A DNA stretch of 64,000 nucleotides, from NCBI GenBank assembly GCA_016432725.1, contig JACJDG010000003.1:3224001-3288000 (forward strand), given 5' to 3'. A program made the position numbers and the translations under genes. Under the pieces are notes generated by a model. The model was given only the letters and a program-made list of their open reading frames with translations, was not told the origin of the DNA and made no database searches. Below are positions 21,071 to 29,824 of the stretch, in pieces; position 1 is the stretch's first letter, and each line of letters starts with the position of its first letter. Origin of the DNA: Streptomyces sp. DHE7-1 (GTDB lineage: Bacteria; Actinomycetota; Actinomycetes; Streptomycetales; Streptomycetaceae).

Positions 21071-22096
21071 TCACTCCCCCACCGGCACGGAAGACACCGG
21101 GACGGCACGCGCGAAACCGCCGTCCACCATCAGGCTCGCCACCGTCTCCAACTCCGGCGGATTGCCCGCCAGCCGGGACAGGAACGCGTCGAAGTCGTCA
21201 CCGCACGACAGCAGCAACCGCTCCACCCGCTCCGCCGGCGGCCACGAGGCGTCCACGTCCCGTGCGTCGTCGTACGCGCAGAACCAAACCGAACCGACCC
21301 GCTCGCCACGCACCTTCACCGCGAGCAGACCGCCCTGCACGAAACCGACGCCCAGGTAGTCCTTCGTCAGGTGGTCCCGCAGGCACTTGTTGACGTACAC
21401 CAGGTCGTTGACGGCGGCCTCGTCCCGCACCGTGAAGAACGGCTGGTCCAGCAATAGCCCCAGTTCGGCGTCCAGCGCCGCGCCCGCCGGCGCGCAGCCG
21501 CCCGCCGCCTTCAGGAACGAGCGGTACGCGCCCGGAAGGCGGTACCCCAGTTCCTCCTCGACGGCCTGGACCTGCGACTCCGTCACCGCCACACCCGACT
21601 TCGGCAGCCCGAAGTGCGCCGGACGCGTCTCCTGCAACGGCCGCGTACCGCGCTTGCCGTGGTCCACCCGGGCCGTCGCCACCCCGCCGTGATGCCGCAG
21701 CAGCGCCTTCACGTCGACCGGAACCAGCTCCAACCGCCGCGAACCCGCGACGTGATGCCACGTCCAGCCGTGCGGCGTCGCCACGTCCGGCACCGTGTCC
21801 CACAACTCGTGCCCCGTCGCGGCCAGCGCCGCGTTCGCCGACACGTAGTCCGTCAGCCGGAGCTCGTCGACCCCGAAACCCTCCGGCGGATCGGCGATCT
21901 CCGCCGCCGCGCGCGCGTACGCCGAGAAATCCGGGTAACCATGCTCATCGACCCGTACCCCTCTCGGGTGACGTGCCGCCCGAACCGGATCCGGGAAGTG
22001 CACGACCTGCCCGGCATAAGCCGCGTTCGGCGGCGCGGCTTGTCCCCCAGCCTGGCGGCTGGGCGGTGCCCCCAGCCCGAGCCGACCTGTCGTCAT
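21071..22096 (-). CDS. SUKH-1 (SMI1/KNR4) family protein
   Basis: A 341-residue protein. The N-terminal third (GVDELRLTDYVSANAALAA...TWHHVAGSRRLELVP) looks like an HNH/toxin-associated or nucleic-acid-binding module I cannot name. From about residue 165 comes a SUKH-1 domain (VTESQVQAVEEELGYRLPGAYRSF ... FLKAAGG). SUKH proteins are immunity factors against nucleic-acid-targeting toxins in polymorphic toxin systems. ATG 22096 has AGGGGG upstream. A short palindromic repeat (22043-22075) lies in frame within codons 8-18. First gene of the leftward SUKH operon. Confidence 0.82.
   Translation of the reverse strand: MTTGRLGLGAPPSRQAGGQAAPPNAAYAGQVVHFPDPVRAARHPRGVRVDEHGYPDFSAYARAAAEIADPPEGFGVDELRLTDYVSANAALAATGHELWDTVPDVATPHGWTWHHVAGSRRLELVPVDVKALLRHHGGVATARVDHGKRGTRPLQETRPAHFGLPKSGVAVTESQVQAVEEELGYRLPGAYRSFLKAAGGCAPAGAALDAELGLLLDQPFFTVRDEAAVNDLVYVNKCLRDHLTKDYLGVGFVQGGLLAVKVRGERVGSVWFCAYDDARDVDASWPPAERVERLLLSCGDDFDAFLSRLAGNPPELETVASLMVDGGFARAVPVSSVPVGE
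22043..22075. repeat. Short palindromic interspersed element, copy A
   Basis: Begins TCCCCCAGCC, has an internal CTGG/CCAG-type stem, and ends GGTGCCCCCAG. It is related to copies at 22971-23010 and 61427-61461. It lies inside the SUKH-1 coding region and encodes APPSRQAGGQ-like residues on the minus strand. Confidence 0.6.
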
Positions 22097-22360
22097 GGCG
22101 GTTGCCCCCTGCGGCGTTCTCTCTGGCCTGAACGGCGGTGTCGATCGCGGATGCCGACAGCCTAAGCGGTACGGGCACACCGGTCACCGGCCCGCCGCCC
22201 CACCCCGCGACATCCCGCCTCCACTTCCGTGACCAGCCGTCATCCCAGCGTGACGGCACCACCCGACCCGGGCGTGTCGCGCCGCCCCAGCTTCCGCACC
22301 AGGCACGGCATTTGGCACTCTGTGTCCTTCGGGGCACTCCCCGGGGAGGGAAAACGCACA

Positions 22361-22869
22361 TGAACGCGACGCAGACCGGAGGAGCCGAGGTGCGGGCGGG
22401 CGACCCGCGCATCGGCTGGAGCGGCACCCGCGCGCCCGCCGCCCCCGCCCTCCACCACCGCCGCGACGGCATCCTCCCCACGATCGCCGCCGCCCTCTCC
22501 GTCCGCGGCACCACCCTCACGGGCACTGCCGCCCGCGGCGACCAGCCACCGGCCCTGCACCCCCTCGTACAGGACTTCCTCGACACCCTCACCAGCGCCC
22601 AGCGCGACCGCTTCACCGGACGCTGCGCCGAGACCATCCTCATCTCCCGGCACATCACCGCCGCCGACGCGGCCCGCAGCAGACGCGCCGCCCGCAAGCC
22701 CATGACGAACGGCGAAGCCCGCAAAGTCCTCAAGCAGGCCAAACTCACCACCCGCCGCATACGCGAGGACGGCGACCCGCTCCACGGCAACTTCGCCACC
22801 CCCTGCCGCGCCTGCACTGCCCTGAGCGCCCACTTCGGCGTCCGCGTCGTCGACCCCGCCGACGACTGA
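22361..22869 (+). CDS. YwqJ-like putative deaminase
   Basis: A 169-residue protein. The catalytic pair of a deaminase fold is visible: C89-A90-E91 in GRCAETILISRHI, and P148-C149-R-A-C152 in ATPCRACTALSAHFG. In this superfamily the first Cys (or His) and the PCxxC cysteines bind zinc and the Glu is the proton shuttle. Members such as YwqJ are toxin domains of polymorphic systems that act on nucleic acids or nucleotides. Here the domain stands alone with no secretion module. ATG 22361 has GGGAGGG upstream. It diverges from the SUKH-1/SUKH-4 operon and precedes a SUKH-3 gene. Confidence 0.8.
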
Positions 22870-22873
22870 ACCC

Positions 22874-22902
22874 TCGCCGGCCCCACACCCCGGGGCCGGC
22901 GA
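22874..22902 (+). terminator. Hairpin between the deaminase and SUKH-3 genes
   Basis: A perfect 11-bp stem (22874-22884 with 22892-22902) five bases past the deaminase stop. It could be an attenuator or terminator setting the deaminase:SUKH-3 ratio. Confidence 0.55.
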
Positions 22903-22949
22903 GAACGCCCCGCACCACCCGCACAGCACGCACGACGATCGAAGGGCAG

Positions 22950-23479
22950 ATGCACCCCGACCGCAGCTCCTCCCCCAGTCCCGGCTTCGCTCGACCGGGG
23001 GACCCCCATCCCGCTTCCCCGTCCCCGTCGACGCCGCCCTGCGCGCCGCCGGCTGGCAGCCCGGGCGCTGGGACATAAAACAAGCGGAGTTCTGGGCCGA
23101 CACCCTGCGCGAGCACACCTCACCCGCCGGGCACCGGCACACCGTCTTCCCGGCGGCCGTGGAGGCCTGGGCCGAGTTCGGCGGACTGCGCATCGCCCCC
23201 ACCGGCCCCGGCCGCCGGGTCGCCCCCGCGACCCTGCACCTCGACCCCCTGCACGGCCTCCACCTCGCCCGCACCCTCGGCGACCTCGGCCGCGCCCTCG
23301 GCACCGAGGTCAGCCCCCTCGGCGAGGAGACCGACACCTCCGCGCTCCTCGCCATCGACACCGAGGGCCGCGTCTACGCCCTCGACCACACCGGCGACTG
23401 GTACCTCGGCCCCGACATCGACCAGGCCCTGTCGACCCTCGTCGCCGGCGCCGAACCCGCCCGCCTCACCACCCCATAA
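22950..23479 (+). CDS. SUKH-3 family immunity-like protein (one frameshift)
   Basis: About 176 residues after adding one G in the run near 23000. The SUKH-3 signature follows a short N-terminal extension: RFPVPVDAALRAAGWQPGR, then the Trp/Ala-rich helix and the C-terminal GDWYLGPDIDQALSTLV. The ATG at 22950 has GAAGGG upstream. A palindromic repeat (22971-23010) sits within codons 8-21 and carries the damaged G run. Directly downstream of the YwqJ-like deaminase, it is a candidate inhibitor or partner of it. Confidence 0.8.
22971..23010. repeat. Short palindromic interspersed element, copy B
   Basis: TCCCCCAG...GACCGGGGGACCCCCATC pattern. It is inserted between the start codon and the conserved SUKH-3 domain, is read in frame after one-base repair, and adds about 13 residues. 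Confidence 0.6.
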
Positions 23480-23499
23480 CCCGGCCCGGCACCCGCCTC

Positions 23500-23815
23500 A
23501 GCCGGGGAACAGGGACACCCCCACACCGCCGGCACCCGCGGGCATCCCCCACAACCGCCGGCCCGACACGACCACCCCACCCGGCACCGCCCCCCGCCGC
23601 GACATCACCACCGACCGACACCTCCGGACACCGGCCGCCCCTCGGCCGAGAACGGCGCCACCCTCACACCGCCGGCACCCACGGGCATCCCCCACAACCG
23701 TCGACCCGACAGACCACCCCACCCGGCACCGCCCCCCGCCGCGGCATCACCACCGACACCACCGGGCACCCACCGCCCCTCGGTCGGCAACGGCGCCACC
23801 CTCACACCGCCGGAA
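23500..23815. repeat. Degenerate tandem repeat, 138-bp period, at the 3' end of the sensor kinase gene
   Basis: Two units (23500-23637 and 23638-23775) and the start of a third (from 23776) share long blocks such as CACCCGGCACCGCCCCCCGC and GAACGGCGCCACCCTCACAC. The third unit runs into the last codons and stop of the kinase (stop 23802-23804), so the array derives from that gene's 3' end. Non-coding, with no palindromic repeat plus spacer structure. Confidence 0.65.
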
Positions 23816-25101
23816 TCACCGCCGACACCCGGAAGCCCCCACGTCCGTCGGCCCCGACACGAACACCCCACCCAGCGCCAGCACCCGCTCCCGCATCCCC
23901 AGCAGGCCGTTGCCGCCCGACGGCAGTCCAGCCGCCGACGCGGACCCCGGCTCCGGCGGCGGTCCGTTCTCCACCTGCATCGCGATCTCCCCGCCCCGGT
24001 GCGCGAGCCGCACGTACGTCTTCGCGCCCCCGCGTGCTTGTGCACGTTCGTCAGCGCCTCCTGCACCACCCGGTACGCCGTCTGCTCCACCTCCGCCGCG
24101 TACGAGCGCGCCTCCCCCTCCACCGACAGGTCGACCACCATCCCCGCCGCGGCCGACTGCCCCACCAGCTCCTCAAGCTCCGACAGACACGGCCCCTCCT
24201 CCTCGGCCACCCCCGAAGCCGCCCGCGCCGCGGCCGCCCCGACCGCCGCCAACGGCACCGCCGCCGCCCTGCGCCCCGCGTCCTCCCCGGCCCGCAGCAC
24301 CCCGAGCATCTCGCGCAGCTCGGTCAGCGCCTGCCGGCCCATGTCCCCCACGAGCGCGGCGTTCCGCACCGCCTTCTCCGGGTCCTTCCGCGCCACCGCC
24401 TGCAACGCCGCCGCGTGCACCACCATCAGACTCACCCGGTGCGCGACCACGTCGTGCATCTCCCGGGCGATCCGCGTCCGCTCCTCGTTGCGCGCCCACT
24501 GGGCCCGCTCCTCCGCCCGCTCCGCGAGCAACTGGAGCTCCCGCTCCAGCGAGTCCGCCCGCTCCCGCAGGCTCTCCATCAGCCGGCGCCGCGCGCCCAC
24601 ATACAGACCGAGCAGCAGCGGCGGAGCCGTCAGCCCCAGCGACGTCGTGATCGAGGCGAACGGCACGAACCAGTCGCCCAGCGTCAGATCACCCCGCGCC
24701 ATGTCCTGCCGCACCCGCACGAACGTCACGATCATCGTGCCCACCAGCGACATCCCCGCCAGCGCCACGATGATCCGCCGCGGCAGCTCGCACGCCGCCA
24801 GCGTGTACAGCCCGACGATGCCCATCAGGAAGCCCATCTGGGCCGGCGTGATCGCGATCGCGACCAGCACGACGGCGATCGGCCACTTCCTGCGCACCAG
24901 CAGCACGGAGCCGGCGATCAACCCGAACACGATCCCCACCGACACCGGGACACCCGCGTCCCGGGCGAACGGAATCCCCTCCGCGCCGCACTCCACTGCC
25001 GACACCAGCGCGAGACTCCCGTCGAGCACCGCACTGCGCCACCTGGCCCACCACCACGGGCCGGTCAGGGCCCTGGTGTGCTCTTCCCCCGTCGTGGTCA
25101 T
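23802..25101 (-). CDS. Sensor histidine kinase, HisKA_3 (NarL-partner) type, no adjacent regulator (two frameshifts)
   Basis: About 433 residues after repair near 24030 and 23843. The N-terminus has about five TM segments (residues 40-175), then a coiled coil, the dimerisation helix REMHDVVAHRVSLMVV with the phospho-accepting His, and an HATPase domain with NVHKH (N box) and GNGLLGMRERV (G box). It should sense a membrane-associated signal and phosphorylate a NarL-family regulator. Such a regulator normally follows in the same operon, but here the next sequence is the 138-bp tandem array and a convergent SUKH-3 gene. Confidence 0.87.
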
Positions 25102-25176
25102 GCCTCCAGCCTACGGGCGGCGGCCGTGCCATTTCCGGTGACTTTCACCTACCTCCACACACCACACCCCGTAATC

Positions 25177-25274
25177 GAATGACACCTGAACCCCCCGGAA
25201 TCCCTCGAACAGCTGAACCCCGCCCGTTCGACCCCGGAGCCTGTCATTCCGCCCGGACGGTATGCGAATGACAC
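25177..25274. promoter_or_regulatory. Three GAATGACA motifs in a divergent promoter region
   Basis: GAATGACAC at 25177-25185, its reverse TGTCATTC at 25242-25249, and GAATGACAC at 25266-25274, between the sensor kinase (start 25101) and the HTH protein (start about 25262). A candidate operator set for the downstream HTH protein; inference only. Confidence 0.35.
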
Positions 25275-26158
25275 ATTCACCCGGCAAGAGCGGCAGGTAC
25301 GACGACTTCGAGGCGTTGCGGAAGCGAGCGGTCGCGTTACGACGGGAGGGGTACAGCCTCCGGCAGATCAGGGACGAGCTGAAGGTCTTCAACAACGACA
25401 TCCTCAACCGGCTGGTGAAGGGCGAACCACCCCCGGAATGGACGAAACGCCCGAACGCCAAGGACGACCTCCGGGAGAAGGCGCGGGAACTGCGCCTCAA
25501 GGGATGGTCGTACGACCGGATCCAGGTCGCGCTCGGATGTTCCAAAAGCTCGATCTCGCTCTGGGTGCGGGACCTGCCGAGGCCGGCTCCGCGCTACACA
25601 CCGGAGGAGCAACAGGAACTGATGCGCACTGGACTGGCACGCAGATACGCAGCCGTGGACCGCGAGCGTGAAGCAACGAAGCGGGCCGCGGCCGACTCGG
25701 TCGGCAAGCTGTCCGAACGGGATCTGTTCCTGACAGGCGTTGCTCTCCACTGGGCCGAGGGTGCAAAGGACAAGCCGTATGCCCGGCGCGAGAACGTGCA
25801 GTTCGTCAACAGCGATCCAGGCGTGATCCGGGTCTATCTGGCCTGGCTGGATCTGCTCGGCGTGGAGCCCGACCGGCGCCGGCACCGTCTCTTGATCCAC
25901 GCGACAGGTGACGTCGAGGGCGCCGTCCGGTACTGGGCCGACCTCGTGGGCGTGGAAGCCGACACCTTCCAGCGGACGACCATCAAGAAGCACAACCCGA
26001 AGACCGTCCGCAAGAACGTGGGCGAGAACTACCGGGGCTGCCTTGTGATCAGTGTTCTGCAGGGGGCAGAGCTGTACCGTCGCATCGACGGCTGGTGGAG
26101 AGGCATCGTGAAGGGTGTCTCCGGGATCACGCCACCACCCTCCTCGGGTATGGTCTGA
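25262..26158 (+). CDS. Double-HTH protein with LAGLIDADG/WhiA-like C-terminal domain, next to tRNA-Gln
   Basis: A 298-residue protein (start uncertain: ATG 25262 or 25268, no clear RBS). Two helix-turn-helix units are visible: GYSLRQIRDELKV (about residues 30-42) and WSYDRIQVALGCSKSSISLW (about 82-101). The second half, LFLTGVALHWAEGAKDK, then NSDPGVIRVYLAWLDLLGV, and AVRYWADLVGV, has the periodicity of LAGLIDADG-fold DNA-binding domains, but I see no clear catalytic acidic pair. GC content looks lower than in neighbouring genes. It probably binds DNA; the gene abuts tRNA-Gln by 7 bases. Confidence 0.7.
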   Translation: MRMTHSPGKSGRYDDFEALRKRAVALRREGYSLRQIRDELKVFNNDILNRLVKGEPPPEWTKRPNAKDDLREKARELRLKGWSYDRIQVALGCSKSSISLWVRDLPRPAPRYTPEEQQELMRTGLARRYAAVDREREATKRAAADSVGKLSERDLFLTGVALHWAEGAKDKPYARRENVQFVNSDPGVIRVYLAWLDLLGVEPDRRRHRLLIHATGDVEGAVRYWADLVGVEADTFQRTTIKKHNPKTVRKNVGENYRGCLVISVLQGAELYRRIDGWWRGIVKGVSGITPPPSSGMV

Positions 26159-26165
26159 GACGCTG

Positions 26166-26241
26166 TCCCCCGTGGTGTAACTGGCAGCACACTGGTTTTT
26201 GGTACCAGCAGGACAAGGTTCGAATCCTTGCGGGGGAGCCA
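26166..26241 (+). tRNA. tRNA-Gln (anticodon TTG)
   Basis: Acceptor TCCCCCG (26166-26172) pairs with CGGGGGA (26231-26237). The anticodon stem-loop is CTGGTTTTTGGTACCAG with anticodon TTG, the T-arm contains GGTTCGAATCC, and CCA is encoded at 26239-26241. Confidence 0.96.
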
Positions 26242-26262
26242 CAGCACACACGATCCAGGTTC

Positions 26263-26295
26263 GGGCCCTGACCGGTGACAGCACCGTCAGGGCCC
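26263..26295 (+). terminator. Hairpin terminator after tRNA-Gln
   Basis: GGGCCCTGA pairs with TCAGGGCCC, and inside it CGGTG pairs with CACCG around loop ACAG, with one bulged C. It lies between the tRNA and glmU. Confidence 0.65.
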
Positions 26296-26372
26296 GCACT
26301 CATATCCGCCCCAACGCGCCCCGGTATCCTGCGGCTGTCACCCCCACCCATCCAGAGCCGAAGGGCAACCCC

Positions 26373-27821
26373 GTGAGCGCCATTCGCCCGGCAGCCGTCG
26401 TCGTTCTTGCAGCGGGTGAGGGCACCCGTATGAAGTCGGCCACACCGAAGGTCCTGCACCAGATCTGCGGCCGTTCCCTCGTGGGCCATGTGCTGGCCGC
26501 CGCCCGTGAGTTGGATCCGGCGAACCTGGTCGTCGTCGTGGGGCACGCCCGTGAGCAGGTCACCGCGCACCTGGGCGCGATCGACCCCGGCGTCCGCACG
26601 GCCGTGCAGGAGCAGCAGAACGGCACCGGGCACGCGGTGCGGATGGGCCTGGAGGAGCTGGGCGGTCCGGTCGACGGGACCGTGGTCGTGGTGTGCGGGG
26701 ACACCCCGCTGCTGACCGCGGACACGCTGCGGCGGCTCGCGGAGACCCACGCCGCCGACGGCAACGCCGTGACGGTCCTGACCGCGGAGGTCCCGGACGC
26801 CACCGGTTACGGCCGGATCGTGCGTGACGAGGCGTCGGGTGCCGTGACGGCGATCGTGGAGCACAAGGACGCCTCGGAGGCCCAGCGGTCGATCCGCGAG
26901 ATCAACAGCGGGGTCTTCGCGTTCGACGGGCGGCTGCTGGCGGACGCGCTGAAGAAGGTGCGGACGAACAACAGCCAGGGCGAGGAGTACCTGACGGACG
27001 TGCTCGGCATCCTGCGCGAGGCGGGGCACCGGGTCGGCGCGTCGGTGGCGGGCGACCACCGGGAGATCGCGGGGATCAACAACCGGGTGCAGCTCGCGGA
27101 GGCGCGCCGCACCCTGAACGACCGTCTGCTGACGCGGGCGATGCTGGACGGTGTGACGGTGGTGGACCCGGCGTCGACGTGGGTGGACGTGACGGTGACG
27201 TTCGAGCGGGACTCGGTGGTGTATCCGAACACGCTGCTGTCGGGTGCGACGCTGATCGGCGAGGGCGCCGAGGTGGGTCCGAACAGCCGGCTGAACGACA
27301 CCCGGGTCGGCGCGGGGGCGCGGGTGGACAACACGGTGTCGGACGGCGCGCGGATCGGCGCGGGGGCGTCCGTGGGCCCGTACGCGTATCTGCGGCCCGG
27401 GACGCGGCTCGGTGCGAAGGCCAAGATCGGTACGTACGTGGAGACGAAGAACTCGTCGATCGGCGAGGGCACGAAGGTTCCGCATCTGTCGTACGTCGGT
27501 GACGCGACCATCGGTGACTTCTCGAACATCGGTGCGGCGAGTGTGTTCGTGAACTACGACGGGGAGAGCAAGCACCACACGACCGTCGGGTCGCACTGCA
27601 AGACCGGTTCGGACAACATGTTTGTGGCTCCTGTCACGGTCGGGGACGGTGCCTACACCGCCGCCGGGTCCGTGATCACGAAGGACGTGCCGCCCGGTTC
27701 GCTGGCCGTGGCCCGTGGTCAGCAGCGGAATATCGAGGGTTGGGTGGCGCGCAAGCGTCCCGGGAGCGCGGCCGCGAAGGCGGCCGAGGCGGCGTCCCGG
27801 CAGGCCCCTGACGAGGACTGA
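26373..27821 (+). CDS. glmU: Bifunctional GlcNAc-1-P uridyltransferase / GlcN-1-P acetyltransferase GlmU
   Basis: A 482-residue cytoplasmic enzyme making UDP-GlcNAc for peptidoglycan. The N-terminal pyrophosphorylase shows LAAGEGTRMKSATPKVLH (nucleotide loop) and GDTPLL. The C-terminal left-handed beta-helix of hexapeptide repeats (about 255-450) includes acetyltransferase residues in HLSYVGDATIG and NYDGESKHHT. GTG 26373 was chosen because it has AAGGG upstream and gives the standard N-terminus. First of the glmU-prs-rplY-pth group. Confidence 0.97.
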   Translation: MSAIRPAAVVVLAAGEGTRMKSATPKVLHQICGRSLVGHVLAAARELDPANLVVVVGHAREQVTAHLGAIDPGVRTAVQEQQNGTGHAVRMGLEELGGPVDGTVVVVCGDTPLLTADTLRRLAETHAADGNAVTVLTAEVPDATGYGRIVRDEASGAVTAIVEHKDASEAQRSIREINSGVFAFDGRLLADALKKVRTNNSQGEEYLTDVLGILREAGHRVGASVAGDHREIAGINNRVQLAEARRTLNDRLLTRAMLDGVTVVDPASTWVDVTVTFERDSVVYPNTLLSGATLIGEGAEVGPNSRLNDTRVGAGARVDNTVSDGARIGAGASVGPYAYLRPGTRLGAKAKIGTYVETKNSSIGEGTKVPHLSYVGDATIGDFSNIGAASVFVNYDGESKHHTTVGSHCKTGSDNMFVAPVTVGDGAYTAAGSVITKDVPPGSLAVARGQQRNIEGWVARKRPGSAAAKAAEAASRQAPDED

Positions 27822-27962
27822 CGGGAAACGAGCGCGTCGAACACGGCGTACCGTGATAAGTGGACAACCGCACCCCTACCAGCTGATTCGGCCTCTCGCG
27901 CCGAGCCGAGTGGTGGCTTGAGCAGCCGGCTGGCTTTTAGAGACCTCTGAGGAGACTGTGCT

Positions 27963-28943
27963 GTGACCGGGATCAAGACGACCGGCGAGAAGAAGATGAT
28001 GTTCTTCTCCGGCCGCGCCCACCCCGAGCTTGCCGAGGAGGTCGCCCAGCAGCTGGGTGTCGGGGTTGTCCCGACGAAGGCCTTCGACTTCGCCAATGGC
28101 GAGATCTATGTGCGCTACCAGGAGTCGGCGCGTGGCGCCGACTGCTTCCTGATCCAGAGCCACACGGCGCCGATCAACAAGTGGATCATGGAGCAGCTCA
28201 TCATGATCGACGCGTTGAAGCGCGCGTCGGCCCGTTCCATCACGGTGATCGTGCCCTTCTACGGTTACGCGCGGCAGGACAAGAAGCACCGGGGCCGTGA
28301 ACCGATCTCGGCGCGTCTGATCGCGGATCTGATGAAGACCGCGGGCGCGGACCGGATCCTGACCGTGGATCTGCACACGGACCAGATCCAGGGCTTCTTC
28401 GACGGTCCGGTGGACCACCTGTTCGCGCTGCCGCTGCTGGCGGACTACGTGGGCGGCAAGGTGGACCGGGAGAAGCTGACGGTCGTGTCGCCGGACGCCG
28501 GCCGGGTGCGGGTGGCGGACCGCTGGTGCGACCGGCTGGGCGCGCCCCTCGCCATCGTGCACAAGCGCCGGGACAAGGACGTGGCCAACCAGGTCACGGT
28601 GCACGAGGTCGTCGGTGATGTGAAGGGCCGCATCTGCGTCCTGGTGGACGACATGATCGACACCGGTGGCACGATCTGCGCCGCGGCGGACGCGCTGTTC
28701 GCGCACGGTGCGGAGGACGTCATCGTGACGGCGACGCACGGTGTGCTGTCGGGTCCGGCGGCGGACCGGCTGAAGAACTCGCGGGTGAGCGAGTTCGTGT
28801 TCACGAACACGCTGCCGACGCCGGGCGAGCTGTCCGGGGACCTGGACAAGATCAAGGTTCTGTCGATCGCTCCGACGATCGCGAGCGCGGTGCGTGAGGT
28901 CTTCGAGGACGGGTCGGTTACCAGCCTCTTCGACGAGCAGTGA
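27963..28943 (+). CDS. prs: Ribose-phosphate pyrophosphokinase (PRPP synthetase)
   Basis: A 326-residue enzyme converting ribose 5-phosphate and ATP to PRPP for nucleotide, His and Trp synthesis. Conserved segments: FANGEIYVR, FYGYARQDKKHRGREPIS, the metal/PRPP signature VDLHTDQIQGFF, KRRDK flexible loop, and the PRPP-binding VLVDDMIDTGGT. GTG start preceded by GAGGAG. Lies 141 bases after glmU, a frequent actinobacterial order. Confidence 0.97.
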   Translation: MTGIKTTGEKKMMFFSGRAHPELAEEVAQQLGVGVVPTKAFDFANGEIYVRYQESARGADCFLIQSHTAPINKWIMEQLIMIDALKRASARSITVIVPFYGYARQDKKHRGREPISARLIADLMKTAGADRILTVDLHTDQIQGFFDGPVDHLFALPLLADYVGGKVDREKLTVVSPDAGRVRVADRWCDRLGAPLAIVHKRRDKDVANQVTVHEVVGDVKGRICVLVDDMIDTGGTICAAADALFAHGAEDVIVTATHGVLSGPAADRLKNSRVSEFVFTNTLPTPGELSGDLDKIKVLSIAPTIASAVREVFEDGSVTSLFDEQ

Positions 28944-29148
28944 GGTTTCTGCAACCCACCGCGGTGAGCTAGCCGAAGATCCTTTTGGAGGCGGCCTCCC
29001 CTGCCGAGTAGACTGCTGCAGTTGCTCGGCGAGGGAGGCCGTTCCCGTTTCCACGGGGTACGGCTGTCCGTTATCGACGCGCTCTTCGTAGCAGGCCGTT
29101 CGTGGCCGGGTGACCACGTCCGTCTCTGTCTTTCGAGGAGTGATCAGC

Positions 29149-29748
29149 ATGTCCGAGGTGAAGCTCACCGCCGCCACGCGCAGCGAGTTCGGCAAGGGTG
29201 CCGCCCGTCGTATCCGTCGTGACAACAAGGTCCCGGGTGTCCTGTACGGCCACGGTTCCGAGCCGCTGCACCTGACCCTGCCGGGCCACGAGCTGCTGCT
29301 GGCGCTGCGTACGCCGAACGTCCTGATCTCGCTGGACATCGACGGCAAGACCAACGAGCTGGCGATCCCGAAGTCCGTGCAGCGCGACCCGATCAAGGGC
29401 TTCCTGGAGCACGTCGACCTGCTGCTGGTCAAGCGCGGCGAGAAGGTCACGGTCGAGATCCCCGTGCAGACCGAGGGCGAGCTGGCCCCGGGCGGCAACC
29501 TGCTCGAGCACGTGCTGAACGCGCTCCCGGTCGAGGCCGAGGCCACGCACATCCCCGAGGCCGTCACCGTCTCCGTCGAGGGCCTGGAGGCCGGTGCCTC
29601 CATCCACGCCAAGGACATCACGCTGCCGTCCGGCGTGACCCTGGCCGTCGAGGAGGACGCGGTCGTCCTTCAGGTCCTGGCCGCGCAGGCCGAGGAGGCC
29701 CCGGAGGGCGAGGAGACCGAGGGCGCCGAAGAGGTCGCCGAGGCCTGA
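29149..29748 (+). CDS. rplY: 50S ribosomal protein L25 / general stress protein Ctc
   Basis: 199 residues: N-terminal 5S rRNA-binding L25 domain ([24 protein letters not shown]) followed by the TL5/CTC beta-domain and an acidic tail rich in Glu and Ala, the long form of the family. ATG 29149 is preceded by CGAGGAG; the alternative upstream starts add unconserved residues. Followed by pth after a hairpin. Confidence 0.95.
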   Translation: MSEVKLTAATRSEFGKGAARRIRRDNKVPGVLYGHGSEPLHLTLPGHELLLALRTPNVLISLDIDGKTNELAIPKSVQRDPIKGFLEHVDLLLVKRGEKVTVEIPVQTEGELAPGGNLLEHVLNALPVEAEATHIPEAVTVSVEGLEAGASIHAKDITLPSGVTLAVEEDAVVLQVLAAQAEEAPEGEETEGAEEVAEA

Positions 29749-29769
29749 TCCTCGTAGTCGTCGTTTCGT

Positions 29770-29801
29770 CAGCCGCTGTTCCCCGAGGGGGACGGCGGCT
29801 G
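29770..29801 (+). terminator. Hairpin between rplY and pth
   Basis: About 14 bp stem (CAGCCGC... with ...GCGGCTG, two G-U pairs) and a tetraloop, 21 bases after rplY and just before the pth RBS. Could terminate or attenuate readthrough. Confidence 0.5.
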
Positions 29802-29824
29802 GCGCGTATCAAGGAGACATGGAC

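Noticed and set aside
23500..23815. CRISPR or satellite-type functional array
   Set aside because: Only 2.3 degenerate copies of 138 bp derived from the adjacent gene; no spacer pattern.
25262..26241. Integrated element at tRNA-Gln
   Set aside because: No integrase, no duplicated tRNA end, and glmU follows directly; only one foreign-looking gene is present.
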